This document shows, piece after piece, positions 54,781-62,932 of a stretch of DNA of 64,000 nt. Where the stretch lies: the NCBI RefSeq assembly GCF_030159595.1, contig NZ_BSKJ01000005.1, positions 62,001 through 126,000 on the forward strand, read 5' to 3'. Under the pieces are notes generated by a model, which was not told the DNA's origin, made no database searches, and saw only the letters and a list, made by a program, of their open reading frames with translations. Every line of letters starts with the position of its first letter. Positions within the stretch are counted from its first letter, which is position 1. The stretch comes from Pseudomonas putida. Its GTDB lineage: Bacteria; Pseudomonadota; Gammaproteobacteria; Pseudomonadales; Pseudomonadaceae. A program made the translations under genes and the position numbers.

Positions 54781-56349
54781 CAGGTGACCAAGGCCCGCTG
54801 GCGTGGCTACCTGGTAACGTCGCTCAACCTGCTGGCGCCTCTGGCCCTCATAGTTCCCGAACTCGTACCCCTGCTGGCTATCGGCGGTGTAGCACAGTTT
54901 GGCCTGGGGCTCGATCAGGCAATCAACGGCAAAACCCTTGAAGACAACGACGCTGGCGTGAGCAACATCGTTTTCGGCCTGCTCAATGCCACGCCCTTGG
55001 CCACCCTGCCAGAAACCCGCCCGAGAATGCGCTTCCCGGGCAAAAGTTCGCGCTTCGTCATGCCCACGCGACTGAATGATCAATGGGGCTACCCACTGAG
55101 CCCCAACAGCCCACCCCGGTTACCTGAAGCGTCAATATCCGACTACTTTTCACCCCCTCAGCCCGCCGTGCCGACCACGCGAATCATCAGAGGCGCGTTG
55201 AATCGGGCAACAGGCACCCATCCGCTGCTGGCGATCAACGATGGAAAAGAAGTCAAAGTACTGTATGACACTGAACACGATGCGTTCATCCTGGAGTCGG
55301 ATGCCAACGAGGTATTGCCAACCTATTATCAAGTCACTGACAACCGTCACGGCTTGACTGCAATTGACCTGACCAACCGCCCAGTGACAAACCAGATGCG
55401 CATGGACACGTTGCGCGCATTGGGTGTGGACATAGAGCTGCCCATCACTATCCCCACGGTGAACAGCGCCGAAGTACGGCCAATTCCCAAGCAAATCCTC
55501 AGCATCTGGGTCGGCGACAAAAGCATCCCCGATGAACTGCTGGACACCGTTGCCACAAACGCAAAACGCCTGGAACACACCCGTTTCGCTTACCGACTGT
55601 ACCTGTCGAAGGCCAATCCGAAAGTATTCAAGAGCAACTACGCAAGGCTGACCGGAAAAGCCCCTCGGCTGCATGTGCTCCCACTGGAAGAGCAGCCCTT
55701 CTTTGATAACTTCAAGGCCACTGGGCACTTTCAACAATATGAACAGGCGCTTGATGCACCGGGTGCAAACTTCGCGTCGGCGTGCGACATACTCCGCTAC
55801 CCACTCCTTCGATCAGAGGGTGGCGTCTATATGGACATCGACGACACCTTGCGCACCTTGGGTGACAATCCACAGGCCTATGCGGTGATCGACTCAACCC
55901 CCTTGGCCACTACGCCTGACGGCCTTGTACTGGGTGGTCCGGTGAACAATGAACTGCTGGGCATGCATTGCGCGTACAACACCAACATCATCGGCAGCCA
56001 TGCGGGCAACCCGACCCTGAGCCTGATTTCTGAAGCGATGCACCAGCGCTTTCTCGGCAACCTGACGTTCTACGACACCCGGCCTCTACGCGGCAGTGCC
56101 GGGTTCGAGGCGTATGCCCAGGAGTTGAGCAACATGACCGGACCTGGCGTGTTCACTGATGTGGTTGATCAGCAACTGCCCAGGCTGCGTATTCTGCGAC
56201 AGATCAGCAACCTGGAATCAACGCCTCTTAACGATCCTGGCTTCGTCACAGGAGACTTGACCTTTCCCCTTTTCAACGCGAGGCACAGCGATCAGGCGCT
56301 GAGTTACGTCGTGGAGATCGGCAACTACCACTCGTGGAGCAAAGCCTGA
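53644..56349 (+). CDS. Large putative glycosylating toxin, TcdA/TcdB-type glycosyltransferase domain (copy 1)
   Basis: A 901-residue protein. Residues about 1-380 resemble the N-terminal region of proteins annotated as dermonecrotic-toxin-like (DUF6543). A hydrophobic segment (YLVTSLNLLAPLALIVPELV and following, about 390-430) could insert in membranes. The C-terminal glycosyltransferase has Trp622 (LSIWVGDKS), Asp715 and Arg718 (CDILRYPLLRSEGG) and the DxD Asp731/Asp733 (YMDIDD). The D-x2-R-x12-DxD spacing equals that of C. difficile TcdB (D270, R273, D286, D288). A SHAGNPTLSLISEAM helix follows. There is no signal peptide. ATG 53644 follows GGAG. Toxin role and target are inference. Confidence 0.78.
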   Translation: MATTHINAAGVQFVRNHLATLPRPDREAKRAIAAWLATQGVHLDPDLIDVVTLHVHPDGIASYQAKVVQRVSLTQAVLMNWQGESNNDFFGGLFRQPWAGTLPDDGPITLVDHFPPQPIYDNGAWYAVFNGLFKRSTPARYDHSTLLDIRAEALQSHIEALDFHTLYKATLDTYWREQLADYRLSCKLNFIAACNKQVNEGSLSDAARMLAWRAAELIPQGKGLRLSTLSIYGYAATDLLYINDAGSGLTLLYAPGNSSPLLEFASEDLLKDWVGKTCKDAAGRQALKQHFRLADGPQGIDFSGLDTALEGLGVYPRSHRLPPEHGFFNNDGTWPPRTYVNYRPGKYNPRITGDLFQAMAERMRQRCYDDADFLITSDAQVTKARWRGYLVTSLNLLAPLALIVPELVPLLAIGGVAQFGLGLDQAINGKTLEDNDAGVSNIVFGLLNATPLATLPETRPRMRFPGKSSRFVMPTRLNDQWGYPLSPNSPPRLPEASISDYFSPPQPAVPTTRIIRGALNRATGTHPLLAINDGKEVKVLYDTEHDAFILESDANEVLPTYYQVTDNRHGLTAIDLTNRPVTNQMRMDTLRALGVDIELPITIPTVNSAEVRPIPKQILSIWVGDKSIPDELLDTVATNAKRLEHTRFAYRLYLSKANPKVFKSNYARLTGKAPRLHVLPLEEQPFFDNFKATGHFQQYEQALDAPGANFASACDILRYPLLRSEGGVYMDIDDTLRTLGDNPQAYAVIDSTPLATTPDGLVLGGPVNNELLGMHCAYNTNIIGSHAGNPTLSLISEAMHQRFLGNLTFYDTRPLRGSAGFEAYAQELSNMTGPGVFTDVVDQQLPRLRILRQISNLESTPLNDPGFVTGDLTFPLFNARHSDQALSYVVEIGNYHSWSKA

Positions 56350-56383
56350 CACCTGCTGGGCGACTTGCGTCGCCCGCTTGACG

Positions 56384-57600
56384 GAGCCATAACGCCAGCA
56401 CTATCTACCGCCCCCCTGCCGATCAACCGGTCGATGCTGTGGTTTTCCCAACCCACGGAGACCGACATGGCCACCACGCACATCAATACGGCTGGCGTGC
56501 AGTTCGTACGCAACCACCTCGCCACCCTTCCCCGCCCCGACCGCGAGGCCAAGCGCGCAATTGCGGCTTGGCTTGCCACCCAAGGGGTACACCTGGACCC
56601 AGACCTGATCGATGTCGTCACGTTGCACGTTCACCCTGATGGCATCGCCAGTTACCAGGCCAAAGTCGTACAGCGCGTCAGCCTCACCCAAGCGGTGCTG
56701 ATGAACTGGCAAGGCGAATCCAACAACGACTTCTTCGGCGGGTTGTTCAGACAACCCTGGGCCGGTACGTTGCCGGGCAACGGCCCGATCACGCTGGTCG
56801 ACCACTTTCCCCCACAGCCCATTTACGACAACGGCGCCTGGTACGCGGTGTTCAATGGCCTGTTCAGGCGTACCACACCCGCCCGTTACGATCACTCGAC
56901 GCTGCTCGACGTCCGCGCCGAAACCTTGCAACGCCATATAGAGGCAATGGACTTCCACTCAGGTTACAAGGCATCACTCGACACTTACTGGCATCAACAC
57001 CTTTCAGACTACCGACTGTGCTGCAAACTCAACTTCATCGCTGCCTGCAACAAACAGGTCGCAGAGGGCAGCCTGAGCGACGCCGCACGCAAGCTGGCCT
57101 GGCGGGCAGCCGACCTGATCCCGCGTGGCGAAGGTTTACGCCTGAGCACGCTGAGCATCTACGGCTATGCCGCCACCGACCTGCTGTACATCAACGACAC
57201 CAAGACCGACCTGACCCTGCTCTACGCGCCGGGCAACAGTTCGCCACTGCTGGCGTTCGCCAGCGAAAACCTGCTGAAAGACTGGGTTGGCAAAACGTGC
57301 AAGGACGCCGCCGGGCGCCAGGCACTCAAGCAACACTTCCGCCTGGCCGACGGCCCACAGGGAATAGACTTCAGTGGCCTGGATACAGCACTGGAAGGCT
57401 TGGGCGTTTACCCGCGCAGCCATCGCCTGCCACCCGAGCACGGCTTTTTCAACGACGACGGTACATGGCCGCCGCGCACCTACATCAATTACCGTCCCGG
57501 CAAGTACAACCCACGTATTACCGGCGACCTGTTCCAGGCCATGGCCGAGCGTCAGCGCCAACGCTGTTACGACGATGCCGATTTCCTCATTACCAGCAAT
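56384..57600 (+). repeat. Direct repeat, unit 2 (5' leader and N-terminal region of toxin copy 2)
   Basis: The second unit of the tandem duplication. The distance between equivalent positions is about 2.82 kb, i.e. the whole gene plus leader was duplicated. Confidence 0.8.
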
Positions 57601-59220
57601 GCGCAAATAACAAAATCCAGATGGGCCAGCTACCTGAACAGCACCCTCACCCTTGTAGCGCCGCTAACATTCGTGGTGCCGGGCCTGGCCCCACTGCTTG
57701 CGCTGGGCGGTATAGCGCAGCTTGCGCTTGGCCTTGACCAGGCCATCAACGGGAAAACCTTGAGCGAAAAACAGCAAGGGCTGGGCGATATCGCTTATGG
57801 GCTTTTGAATGCAACCCCCTTGGCCGCTGAGGCCATGATCAAAAGCACTGCACTGTTTCGCTATCAGGAAGACGGCTTCGTTCTCCCGCGCAAAATCAAT
57901 GATCAATGGGGATACCCCCTGAGTCCCGTAAGCCCGCCCCATTTGCCGGAGGTGGAAGTAGCCCCCTATTTTCACCGCCCGGTGCGCATAGCGCCCCTGG
58001 CGGACGCTGATGCCGTCGTTGCCAACTCGGTAAGGCGCTTTCCTCGGTACGACGGCGATGTGGACCAACTGATCGGCTACTACGAAGAGACTCCCGACTA
58101 TCCGGAAATGCTCGACCTGGTTTACGACATGGAAGCCGATTTGTTCATCACCGAGGAAGGTACCAATGAGGTAGAGCCGGCTTACTACGAAGCCGAGCCC
58201 GGTACCGGCAACATGCGCATCGTCAACCCCGAAGGGCGCCATGTAACAGACCAGATGCGCATGTCATCCCTGCGAGCGCTGGGTATCGATGTGCAGCTTC
58301 CCGTACATTTACCAGCGCCCGTCCCGCCAGGTGCTCATCCGATCCCCAAGCTGATTTCATCGCTTTGGGTCGGCAATAAAACGCTCAGCGACGAGCTGCT
58401 TGGCACACTGGCGGCCAACGCACTAAAACTACGCGACAGTGCGTATCGATATCGGCTATTCCTGTCAAAAGCAAACCCCGAGGCCTTTGCGGAAAACCTA
58501 CGCACGCTAGAGGCAAGAGTGCCCGGGATGCAGGTATTAACACTGGAAGACCAGCCTTTCTTCACCGCCTTCGAACACAGCCAGTACTTTGCCCAGTATC
58601 AAGCGGCAATCGATGGCAATGGCGGTGTAGCCACCAACTTCTCCTCAGCATCGGATGTATTGCGCTACCCGATGCTGCATGCCGAAGGCGGGTTATACAT
58701 GGATGTTGATGACCAACTGCTGGGTGCGGCTGCCAGTGCCGCTCATGGCACTGCGGCTATCGATACCGTAGAATTGGTCGCCACCGATGACGGGCTGCTG
58801 TTACACCCACCCATGCAAAACGAGAAGCTGGGCATGAACACGCAGTTCAACACCAGCATGATCGGCAGCCACGCCGGCAACCCGACACTGCTGGCCATTT
58901 CCGAAGAAATGCATGCCCGCTATCTGGCCAATGCGGATTTCTACCAGGTACGTCCCACACTGGCAGATGACCCCGCTGGCTTCTATCGCTACGCCAACCG
59001 GCTCAGCGAGCTGAGCGGCCCGGGAATGCTCAATGCCGTGGTAGACCGGGTGCTGCCAGACCTCTATTGCCTGCGGCAGCTTCACAACCTGTACATGATG
59101 CCGCGCATCAACAGCTTCCTGTACGTTGACCTGGACGCTTTCAAGGCGCTACAGCTCCAGCGCCTGCCACTGTCCCGCGTGGCCAGCGTGGGCGGCATGC
59201 ATTCCTGGGCCACTACCTGA
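56467..59220 (+). CDS. Large putative glycosylating toxin, TcdA/TcdB-type glycosyltransferase domain (copy 2)
   Basis: A 917-residue tandem paralogue. Its N-terminal about 380 residues are nearly identical to copy 1. The hydrophobic segment (TLTLVAPLTFVVPGLAPLLA) and the linker (about 450-620) have diverged and gained acidic residues. The glycosyltransferase keeps all key residues: Trp634 (SSLWVGNKT), Asp730 and Arg733 (SDVLRYPMLHAEGG), DxD Asp746/Asp748 (YMDVDD) and SHAGNPTLLAISEEM. Only about half the residues of the catalytic domain look conserved between copies, suggesting different targets or diversifying selection. The leader with GGAG is copied as well. Confidence 0.78.
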   Translation: MATTHINTAGVQFVRNHLATLPRPDREAKRAIAAWLATQGVHLDPDLIDVVTLHVHPDGIASYQAKVVQRVSLTQAVLMNWQGESNNDFFGGLFRQPWAGTLPGNGPITLVDHFPPQPIYDNGAWYAVFNGLFRRTTPARYDHSTLLDVRAETLQRHIEAMDFHSGYKASLDTYWHQHLSDYRLCCKLNFIAACNKQVAEGSLSDAARKLAWRAADLIPRGEGLRLSTLSIYGYAATDLLYINDTKTDLTLLYAPGNSSPLLAFASENLLKDWVGKTCKDAAGRQALKQHFRLADGPQGIDFSGLDTALEGLGVYPRSHRLPPEHGFFNDDGTWPPRTYINYRPGKYNPRITGDLFQAMAERQRQRCYDDADFLITSNAQITKSRWASYLNSTLTLVAPLTFVVPGLAPLLALGGIAQLALGLDQAINGKTLSEKQQGLGDIAYGLLNATPLAAEAMIKSTALFRYQEDGFVLPRKINDQWGYPLSPVSPPHLPEVEVAPYFHRPVRIAPLADADAVVANSVRRFPRYDGDVDQLIGYYEETPDYPEMLDLVYDMEADLFITEEGTNEVEPAYYEAEPGTGNMRIVNPEGRHVTDQMRMSSLRALGIDVQLPVHLPAPVPPGAHPIPKLISSLWVGNKTLSDELLGTLAANALKLRDSAYRYRLFLSKANPEAFAENLRTLEARVPGMQVLTLEDQPFFTAFEHSQYFAQYQAAIDGNGGVATNFSSASDVLRYPMLHAEGGLYMDVDDQLLGAAASAAHGTAAIDTVELVATDDGLLLHPPMQNEKLGMNTQFNTSMIGSHAGNPTLLAISEEMHARYLANADFYQVRPTLADDPAGFYRYANRLSELSGPGMLNAVVDRVLPDLYCLRQLHNLYMMPRINSFLYVDLDAFKALQLQRLPLSRVASVGGMHSWATT

Positions 59221-59235
59221 AGCAACCGCCCCAAA

Positions 59236-59259
59236 AAAGGCGACATCATGGTCGCCTTT
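59236..59259. terminator. Bidirectional terminator between toxin copy 2 and DUF2802 gene
   Basis: AAAGGCGAC and GTCGCCTTT flank ATCATG. An A run on one side and TTTC on the other suit termination for both convergent units. Confidence 0.75.
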
Positions 59260-59265
59260 CTGCCT

Positions 59266-59661
59266 TCACCCGCTGCGGTGCAGCTTACTCATCAGCTCCG
59301 CCTCGGCCTGGGTCAGGCCGCAGCTTTCGGTCAGCTCGGCCACACTGGCGCCCATGCCCACCAGCTTGGCGGCCTGGGAGAAGGTGACATTGTTGGGGTC
59401 GCGCTGCTCCAGCTGCTGAATCTTGTCAGGCAGCGGGGCCACCGCCACGCTCAGCTCGTGCAGCGCCTCACCCATACGCACGGTACCGTTCTGGTAGTCG
59501 TCCAGACGTTTGGCCAGGTCCTTGATGCGCTGGTCACGCAGCGCATCGCCTTCGGCCTGCTGCGAAGCCAGCTCACGCTGGCGCTTGCTGTAGTTAAGGA
59601 AGAACCACAGGCTCAGCGCCCACAACAGCGCCAGGAAGATGACAGCACCCTGTAGGATCAA
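59266..59661 (-). CDS. DUF2802 protein of the chemotaxis/motility cluster
   Basis: A 131-residue protein with an N-terminal membrane helix (LQGAVIFLALLWALSLWFFL), a coiled-coil region (residues 25-80) and a C-terminal HTH-like conserved block (FSQAAKLVGMGASVAELTES, CGLTQAEAELMSKLH). It starts with TTG 59661, one base after the cheW stop, so it belongs to that operon. Function unknown; usual next to cheW in pseudomonads. Confidence 0.82.
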   Translation of the reverse strand: MILQGAVIFLALLWALSLWFFLNYSKRQRELASQQAEGDALRDQRIKDLAKRLDDYQNGTVRMGEALHELSVAVAPLPDKIQQLEQRDPNNVTFSQAAKLVGMGASVAELTESCGLTQAEAELMSKLHRSG

Positions 59662-59662
59662 C

Positions 59663-60142
59663 TCAGATATTCTCCAGCTCGGACCACTCTTCCTCGGTCA
59701 TCATCTTGTCCAGCTCGACCAGAATCAGCAATTCGCCATTCTTGTTGCACACGCCCTGAATGAACTTGGCCGACTCTTCGTTACCCACGTTCGGCGCGGT
59801 CTCGATTTCGGACTGGCGCAGGTACACCACCTCGGCCACGCTGTCGACCAGAATGCCGACCACTTGCTTGTCGGCCTCGATGATGACGATACGGGTATTG
59901 TCAGTGACTTCGGTCGGCATCAGGCCGAAACGCTGGCGGGTGTCGATCACTGTCACTACGTTGCCGCGCAGGTTGATGATGCCCAGCACATAGCTTGGCG
60001 CACCCGGCACCGGGGCGATCTCGGTGTAGCGCAACACTTCCTGTACCTGCATCACATTGATGCCGTAGGACTCGTTGTCCAGACGGAAGGTAACCCACTG
60101 CAGGATCGGATCTTCGGAACCTTGTGCAGACGACTTTTTCAT
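59663..60142 (-). CDS. cheW: CheW chemotaxis coupling protein
   Basis: A 159-residue CheW: WVTFRLDNESYGINVMQVQE, APSYVLGIINLRGNVVTVID, NTRIVIIEADKQVVGILVDS and IQGVCNKNGELLILVELDKM. It links receptors to CheA. Start 60142 follows GAGGG. Confidence 0.96.
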   Translation of the reverse strand: MKKSSAQGSEDPILQWVTFRLDNESYGINVMQVQEVLRYTEIAPVPGAPSYVLGIINLRGNVVTVIDTRQRFGLMPTEVTDNTRIVIIEADKQVVGILVDSVAEVVYLRQSEIETAPNVGNEESAKFIQGVCNKNGELLILVELDKMMTEEEWSELENI

Positions 60143-60182
60143 TCCCCTAGCCCTCAAAATCCGCCATTGGCGGTGTGTTCGG

Positions 60183-61076
60183 TCATTTTTGTTTAGCGTG
60201 CATCTGCTTGACCGCGCCGCTGGCGATCAGCTCGGCCAAAGCGGCGACGTCGAGCAGTGCACACATGTGTTCGATTACGGTGCCGGCCAGCCACGGGCGC
60301 TGGCCACGCTGGCTGCGCCATTTGATTTCGGACGGGTCCAGGCGCAGCGAACGGCTGACCTGGTGCACGGCCAGCCCCCATTCGTAGCCCTGCACGGAAA
60401 TCACATAATTCAGGCCTTGGCGAAAATCATCGCGGTAACGGTCGGGCATGACCCATCGCGCAGTGTCCAGCACCTTCAGGTTACCCGCCTGGCAGGTCAG
60501 GATGCCGAGAAACCAGTCGGGCTGGCCGAACAGCGGCGTCAGCTCCTGGCCGGCCAGGTTGTAGATCGAGCCCAGGCACACCAGCGGCACCGCCAGGGTC
60601 AGGCCAGCCACGTCGAACAGCAGGCATTCGAACGGCTCGGCGGCCCATACCGGGCGGCCGTCGACGGTGGCTGGCGGCACTGGCAGGTCCGGTGCTGGCA
60701 AGTGCACATCCACCAGCGGAACGGCCAGCTCCACGGCATGCTCTTCGACCCGTACCGGATTACTGGCCTCAGCTACCACCGCTTGCTCGACCACTGTCAC
60801 CCCAGGTGCTTCCACCGGCATGACGGCAGGCAACACCGCCAGCGTTGGCTCGGCAAAAGGTCGCGGCGGGAGGTTAACGGTCGTTTCAACCGGCGCCGGC
60901 ATGGCCGGCTGCCGGGCATCACGCACCTGCTCCTCACGCACCGCTTCGGCGAACTCGTCCGCCGCTGCCGGCGGCTCGAACAGGTCTTCGGCCTCGGTAG
61001 CCTCCTGCAGCAGGCCATCGAGGTACGATTGCAGGGCCAGCTGCGGCCGGGTGCCGGTTTTCTGTAGCTGGGTCAT
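60183..61076 (-). CDS. CheW-domain protein with variable N-terminal region (ParP-like)
   Basis: A 297-residue protein. The N-terminal about 140 residues are Ala/Pro/Val-rich. The C-terminal CheW-like domain has FECLLFDVAGLTLAVPLVCL, FLGILTCQAGNLKVLDTARW and a WRSQRGQRPWLAGTVIEHMC end. In polar-flagellate gammaproteobacteria the equivalent ParP binds ParC and CheA. The start shares a base with the parC stop (TGATG). Confidence 0.86.
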   Translation of the reverse strand: MTQLQKTGTRPQLALQSYLDGLLQEATEAEDLFEPPAAADEFAEAVREEQVRDARQPAMPAPVETTVNLPPRPFAEPTLAVLPAVMPVEAPGVTVVEQAVVAEASNPVRVEEHAVELAVPLVDVHLPAPDLPVPPATVDGRPVWAAEPFECLLFDVAGLTLAVPLVCLGSIYNLAGQELTPLFGQPDWFLGILTCQAGNLKVLDTARWVMPDRYRDDFRQGLNYVISVQGYEWGLAVHQVSRSLRLDPSEIKWRSQRGQRPWLAGTVIEHMCALLDVAALAELIASGAVKQMHAKQK

Positions 61077-61864
61077 CAGGCCACCTGCGCCGCAGTCTTG
61101 TAGGTCAGCAGGTGCTTGAGCAGCGCCCGGTAGGCAACAAGCCCGCGGCTCTTGCTGTCGAACTGCGAGGGCGTAACGCCCTTGCGGCTGGCATCGCGCA
61201 GGCGTGTATCCACCGGGATGTAACCTTGCCACACTTGCTGACCGTAGCCGTCACGCAACTGCTTGAGCGTGCCCAGCGAAGCCTGGGTACGGCGGTCGAA
61301 CAGGGTTGGCACGATCTGGTACGGCAGCGCCTGCTTGCGCGAGCGGTTGATCATGGCCAGGGTACCGACCATGCGCTCCAGGCCCTTGACCGCGAGGAAC
61401 TCTGTTTGCACCGGGATCACCAGCTGCTGGCTGGCAGCCAGGGCGTTGACCATGAGCACACCAAGCAAGGGCGGGCTGTCGATCAGGGCAAAGTCGAAAT
61501 CCTGCCACAGCTGCGCCAAGCTCTTGGCGATCACCAGGCCCAAGCCATTCTGCCCCGGCGACTGGCGCTCCAGCACTGCCAAGGCGGTGCTCGACGGCAG
61601 CAGCGAAATACGCTCGTCACTGGTAGGCAGCAGCAACTGACCGGGCAGGCCCTCGGGCACTGCGCCCTTGTGCAGGAACAGGTCGTAGCAGCTGTGCTCC
61701 AGGGCATCGGGGTTATGCCCGAAATAGCTGGTCATCGAGCCGTGCGGGTCGAGGTCGACAACGACCACGCGCTTGCCGGCCTCCGCCAGCAGGCCGGCCA
61801 GGGCGATGGTCGTGGTGGTCTTGCCGACGCCACCTTTTTGATTGGCTACTGCCCAGACTCTCAT
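61076..61864 (-). CDS. parC: ParA-like ATPase ParC (chemotaxis array positioning)
   Basis: A 262-residue MinD/ParA ATPase with a deviant Walker A (ANQKGGVGKTTTTIALAGLL), VVDLDPHGSMTSYFGH and FDFALIDSPPLLGVL. In Vibrio/Pseudomonas such ATPases place chemotaxis arrays at the pole. Start 61864 gives the usual MRVWAVANQKGG. Confidence 0.92.
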   Translation of the reverse strand: MRVWAVANQKGGVGKTTTTIALAGLLAEAGKRVVVVDLDPHGSMTSYFGHNPDALEHSCYDLFLHKGAVPEGLPGQLLLPTSDERISLLPSSTALAVLERQSPGQNGLGLVIAKSLAQLWQDFDFALIDSPPLLGVLMVNALAASQQLVIPVQTEFLAVKGLERMVGTLAMINRSRKQALPYQIVPTLFDRRTQASLGTLKQLRDGYGQQVWQGYIPVDTRLRDASRKGVTPSQFDSKSRGLVAYRALLKHLLTYKTAAQVA

Positions 61865-61932
61865 CAAGCAAACTCTATCTATTGATTTGGCAGGGACACT
61901 GTAGAAACAACTATTTAAAAGCTTGCACGATC

Positions 61933-62021
61933 CCTGTGGGAGCGGGTTTACCCGCGAACACCGGCAAAGCCGGTGCCATACACCGTGTCGCCTTCTTCGC
62001 GGGTGAACCCGCTCCCACAGG
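61933..62021. repeat. Inverted pair of REP elements between motD and parC
   Basis: REP arms at 61933-61956 and 61998-62021 (reverse complement), with an inner CACCGGC/GCCGGTG hairpin (61959-61975). They sit inside an otherwise continuous leftward gene series and may lower parC/cheW expression relative to motCD. Confidence 0.88.
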
Positions 62022-62071
62022 GGTGGTGGCAACCTCTCGAATCCATTGCACAGTGACAGAGAATTGACGAG

Positions 62072-62929
62072 TTACTGCCCCGCCACCGTTGCTGGCGTTG
62101 CCGGTGCACTTTGTGTGCCAGCCCGCCGTAATGCCGCATCCGGGGTGGCATTGGCACTGCCAGAGCCGGTCAGGCTGCGGCGCACTTCAAGGTTGCGCGA
62201 TATCACCAGCACCACACGGCGGTTGCGCGCGCGGCCGTCGGCGGTGTCGTTGCTGGCCACCGGCTGGTACTCGCCATAGCCGACCGACGCCATGCGCGCC
62301 GGGTTGACCCCTTCCATGGCCAGCAGGCGCACGATGCTCGCCGCCCGTGCCGACGACAGCTCCCAGTTGGTCGGGTACTGCGCGGTGCGGATCGGCAGGT
62401 TGTCGGTAAAGCCCTCGACGTGCACCGGGTTGGCGAACGGTTTGAGGATGTTGGCCACCTTTTCGATGATGGCGAACGCCTTGTCGCTGGGCATGGCATC
62501 GCCGCTGCCGAACAGCAGCGACGAGTTCAGCTCGATCTCGATCCACAACTCGTTGCCGCGCACGGTCATCTGGTTGCTGTTGATCAGGTCGCCAAAGGCA
62601 TCACGCACATCATCGCTGATGGTTTTCAGCGGATCGACATGGGTCTGCGCCAGGCCCGCTTCGGTCTGCTCGCTTTCCTTCACCAGCGGCTCTGCCGGGC
62701 GGACGCTCAGCGGCTGTTCATCGCCAATGGGGATCGGTTTCATGCTGCGCTCAGGGTCGTTGAACACCCCGAGCAGGGCTTGGGAAATGACCTTGTACTT
62801 GCCCTCGTTGATCGAGGAAATCGAGTACATCACCACGAAGAACGCGAACAGCAAGGTGATGAAGTCGGCGTACGACACCAGCCAGCGCTCGTGATTTTCG
62901 TGTTCCTCGGTATGACGACGGCGACGCAT
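62072..62929 (-). CDS. motD: Flagellar stator protein MotD (MotB-like)
   Basis: A 285-residue stator subunit: a cytoplasmic basic N terminus, one helix with the proton-binding Asp (SYADFITLLFAFFVVMYSIS) and a periplasmic OmpA-like domain (HVEGFTDNLPIRTAQYPTNW, LSSARAASIVRLLAMEGVNP, GYGEYQPVASNDTADGRARN). It is part of the second (MotCD) stator of Pseudomonas. It lies 3 bases after motC. Confidence 0.95.
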   Translation of the reverse strand: MRRRRHTEEHENHERWLVSYADFITLLFAFFVVMYSISSINEGKYKVISQALLGVFNDPERSMKPIPIGDEQPLSVRPAEPLVKESEQTEAGLAQTHVDPLKTISDDVRDAFGDLINSNQMTVRGNELWIEIELNSSLLFGSGDAMPSDKAFAIIEKVANILKPFANPVHVEGFTDNLPIRTAQYPTNWELSSARAASIVRLLAMEGVNPARMASVGYGEYQPVASNDTADGRARNRRVVLVISRNLEVRRSLTGSGSANATPDAALRRAGTQSAPATPATVAGQ

Positions 62930-62932
62930 GGG

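Noticed and set aside
23569..62021. Recurrent GC-rich palindromes considered as a CRISPR or tRNA-like signal
   Set aside because: Copies are dispersed and in inverted pairs without regular spacers or cloverleaf features; they are REP elements.
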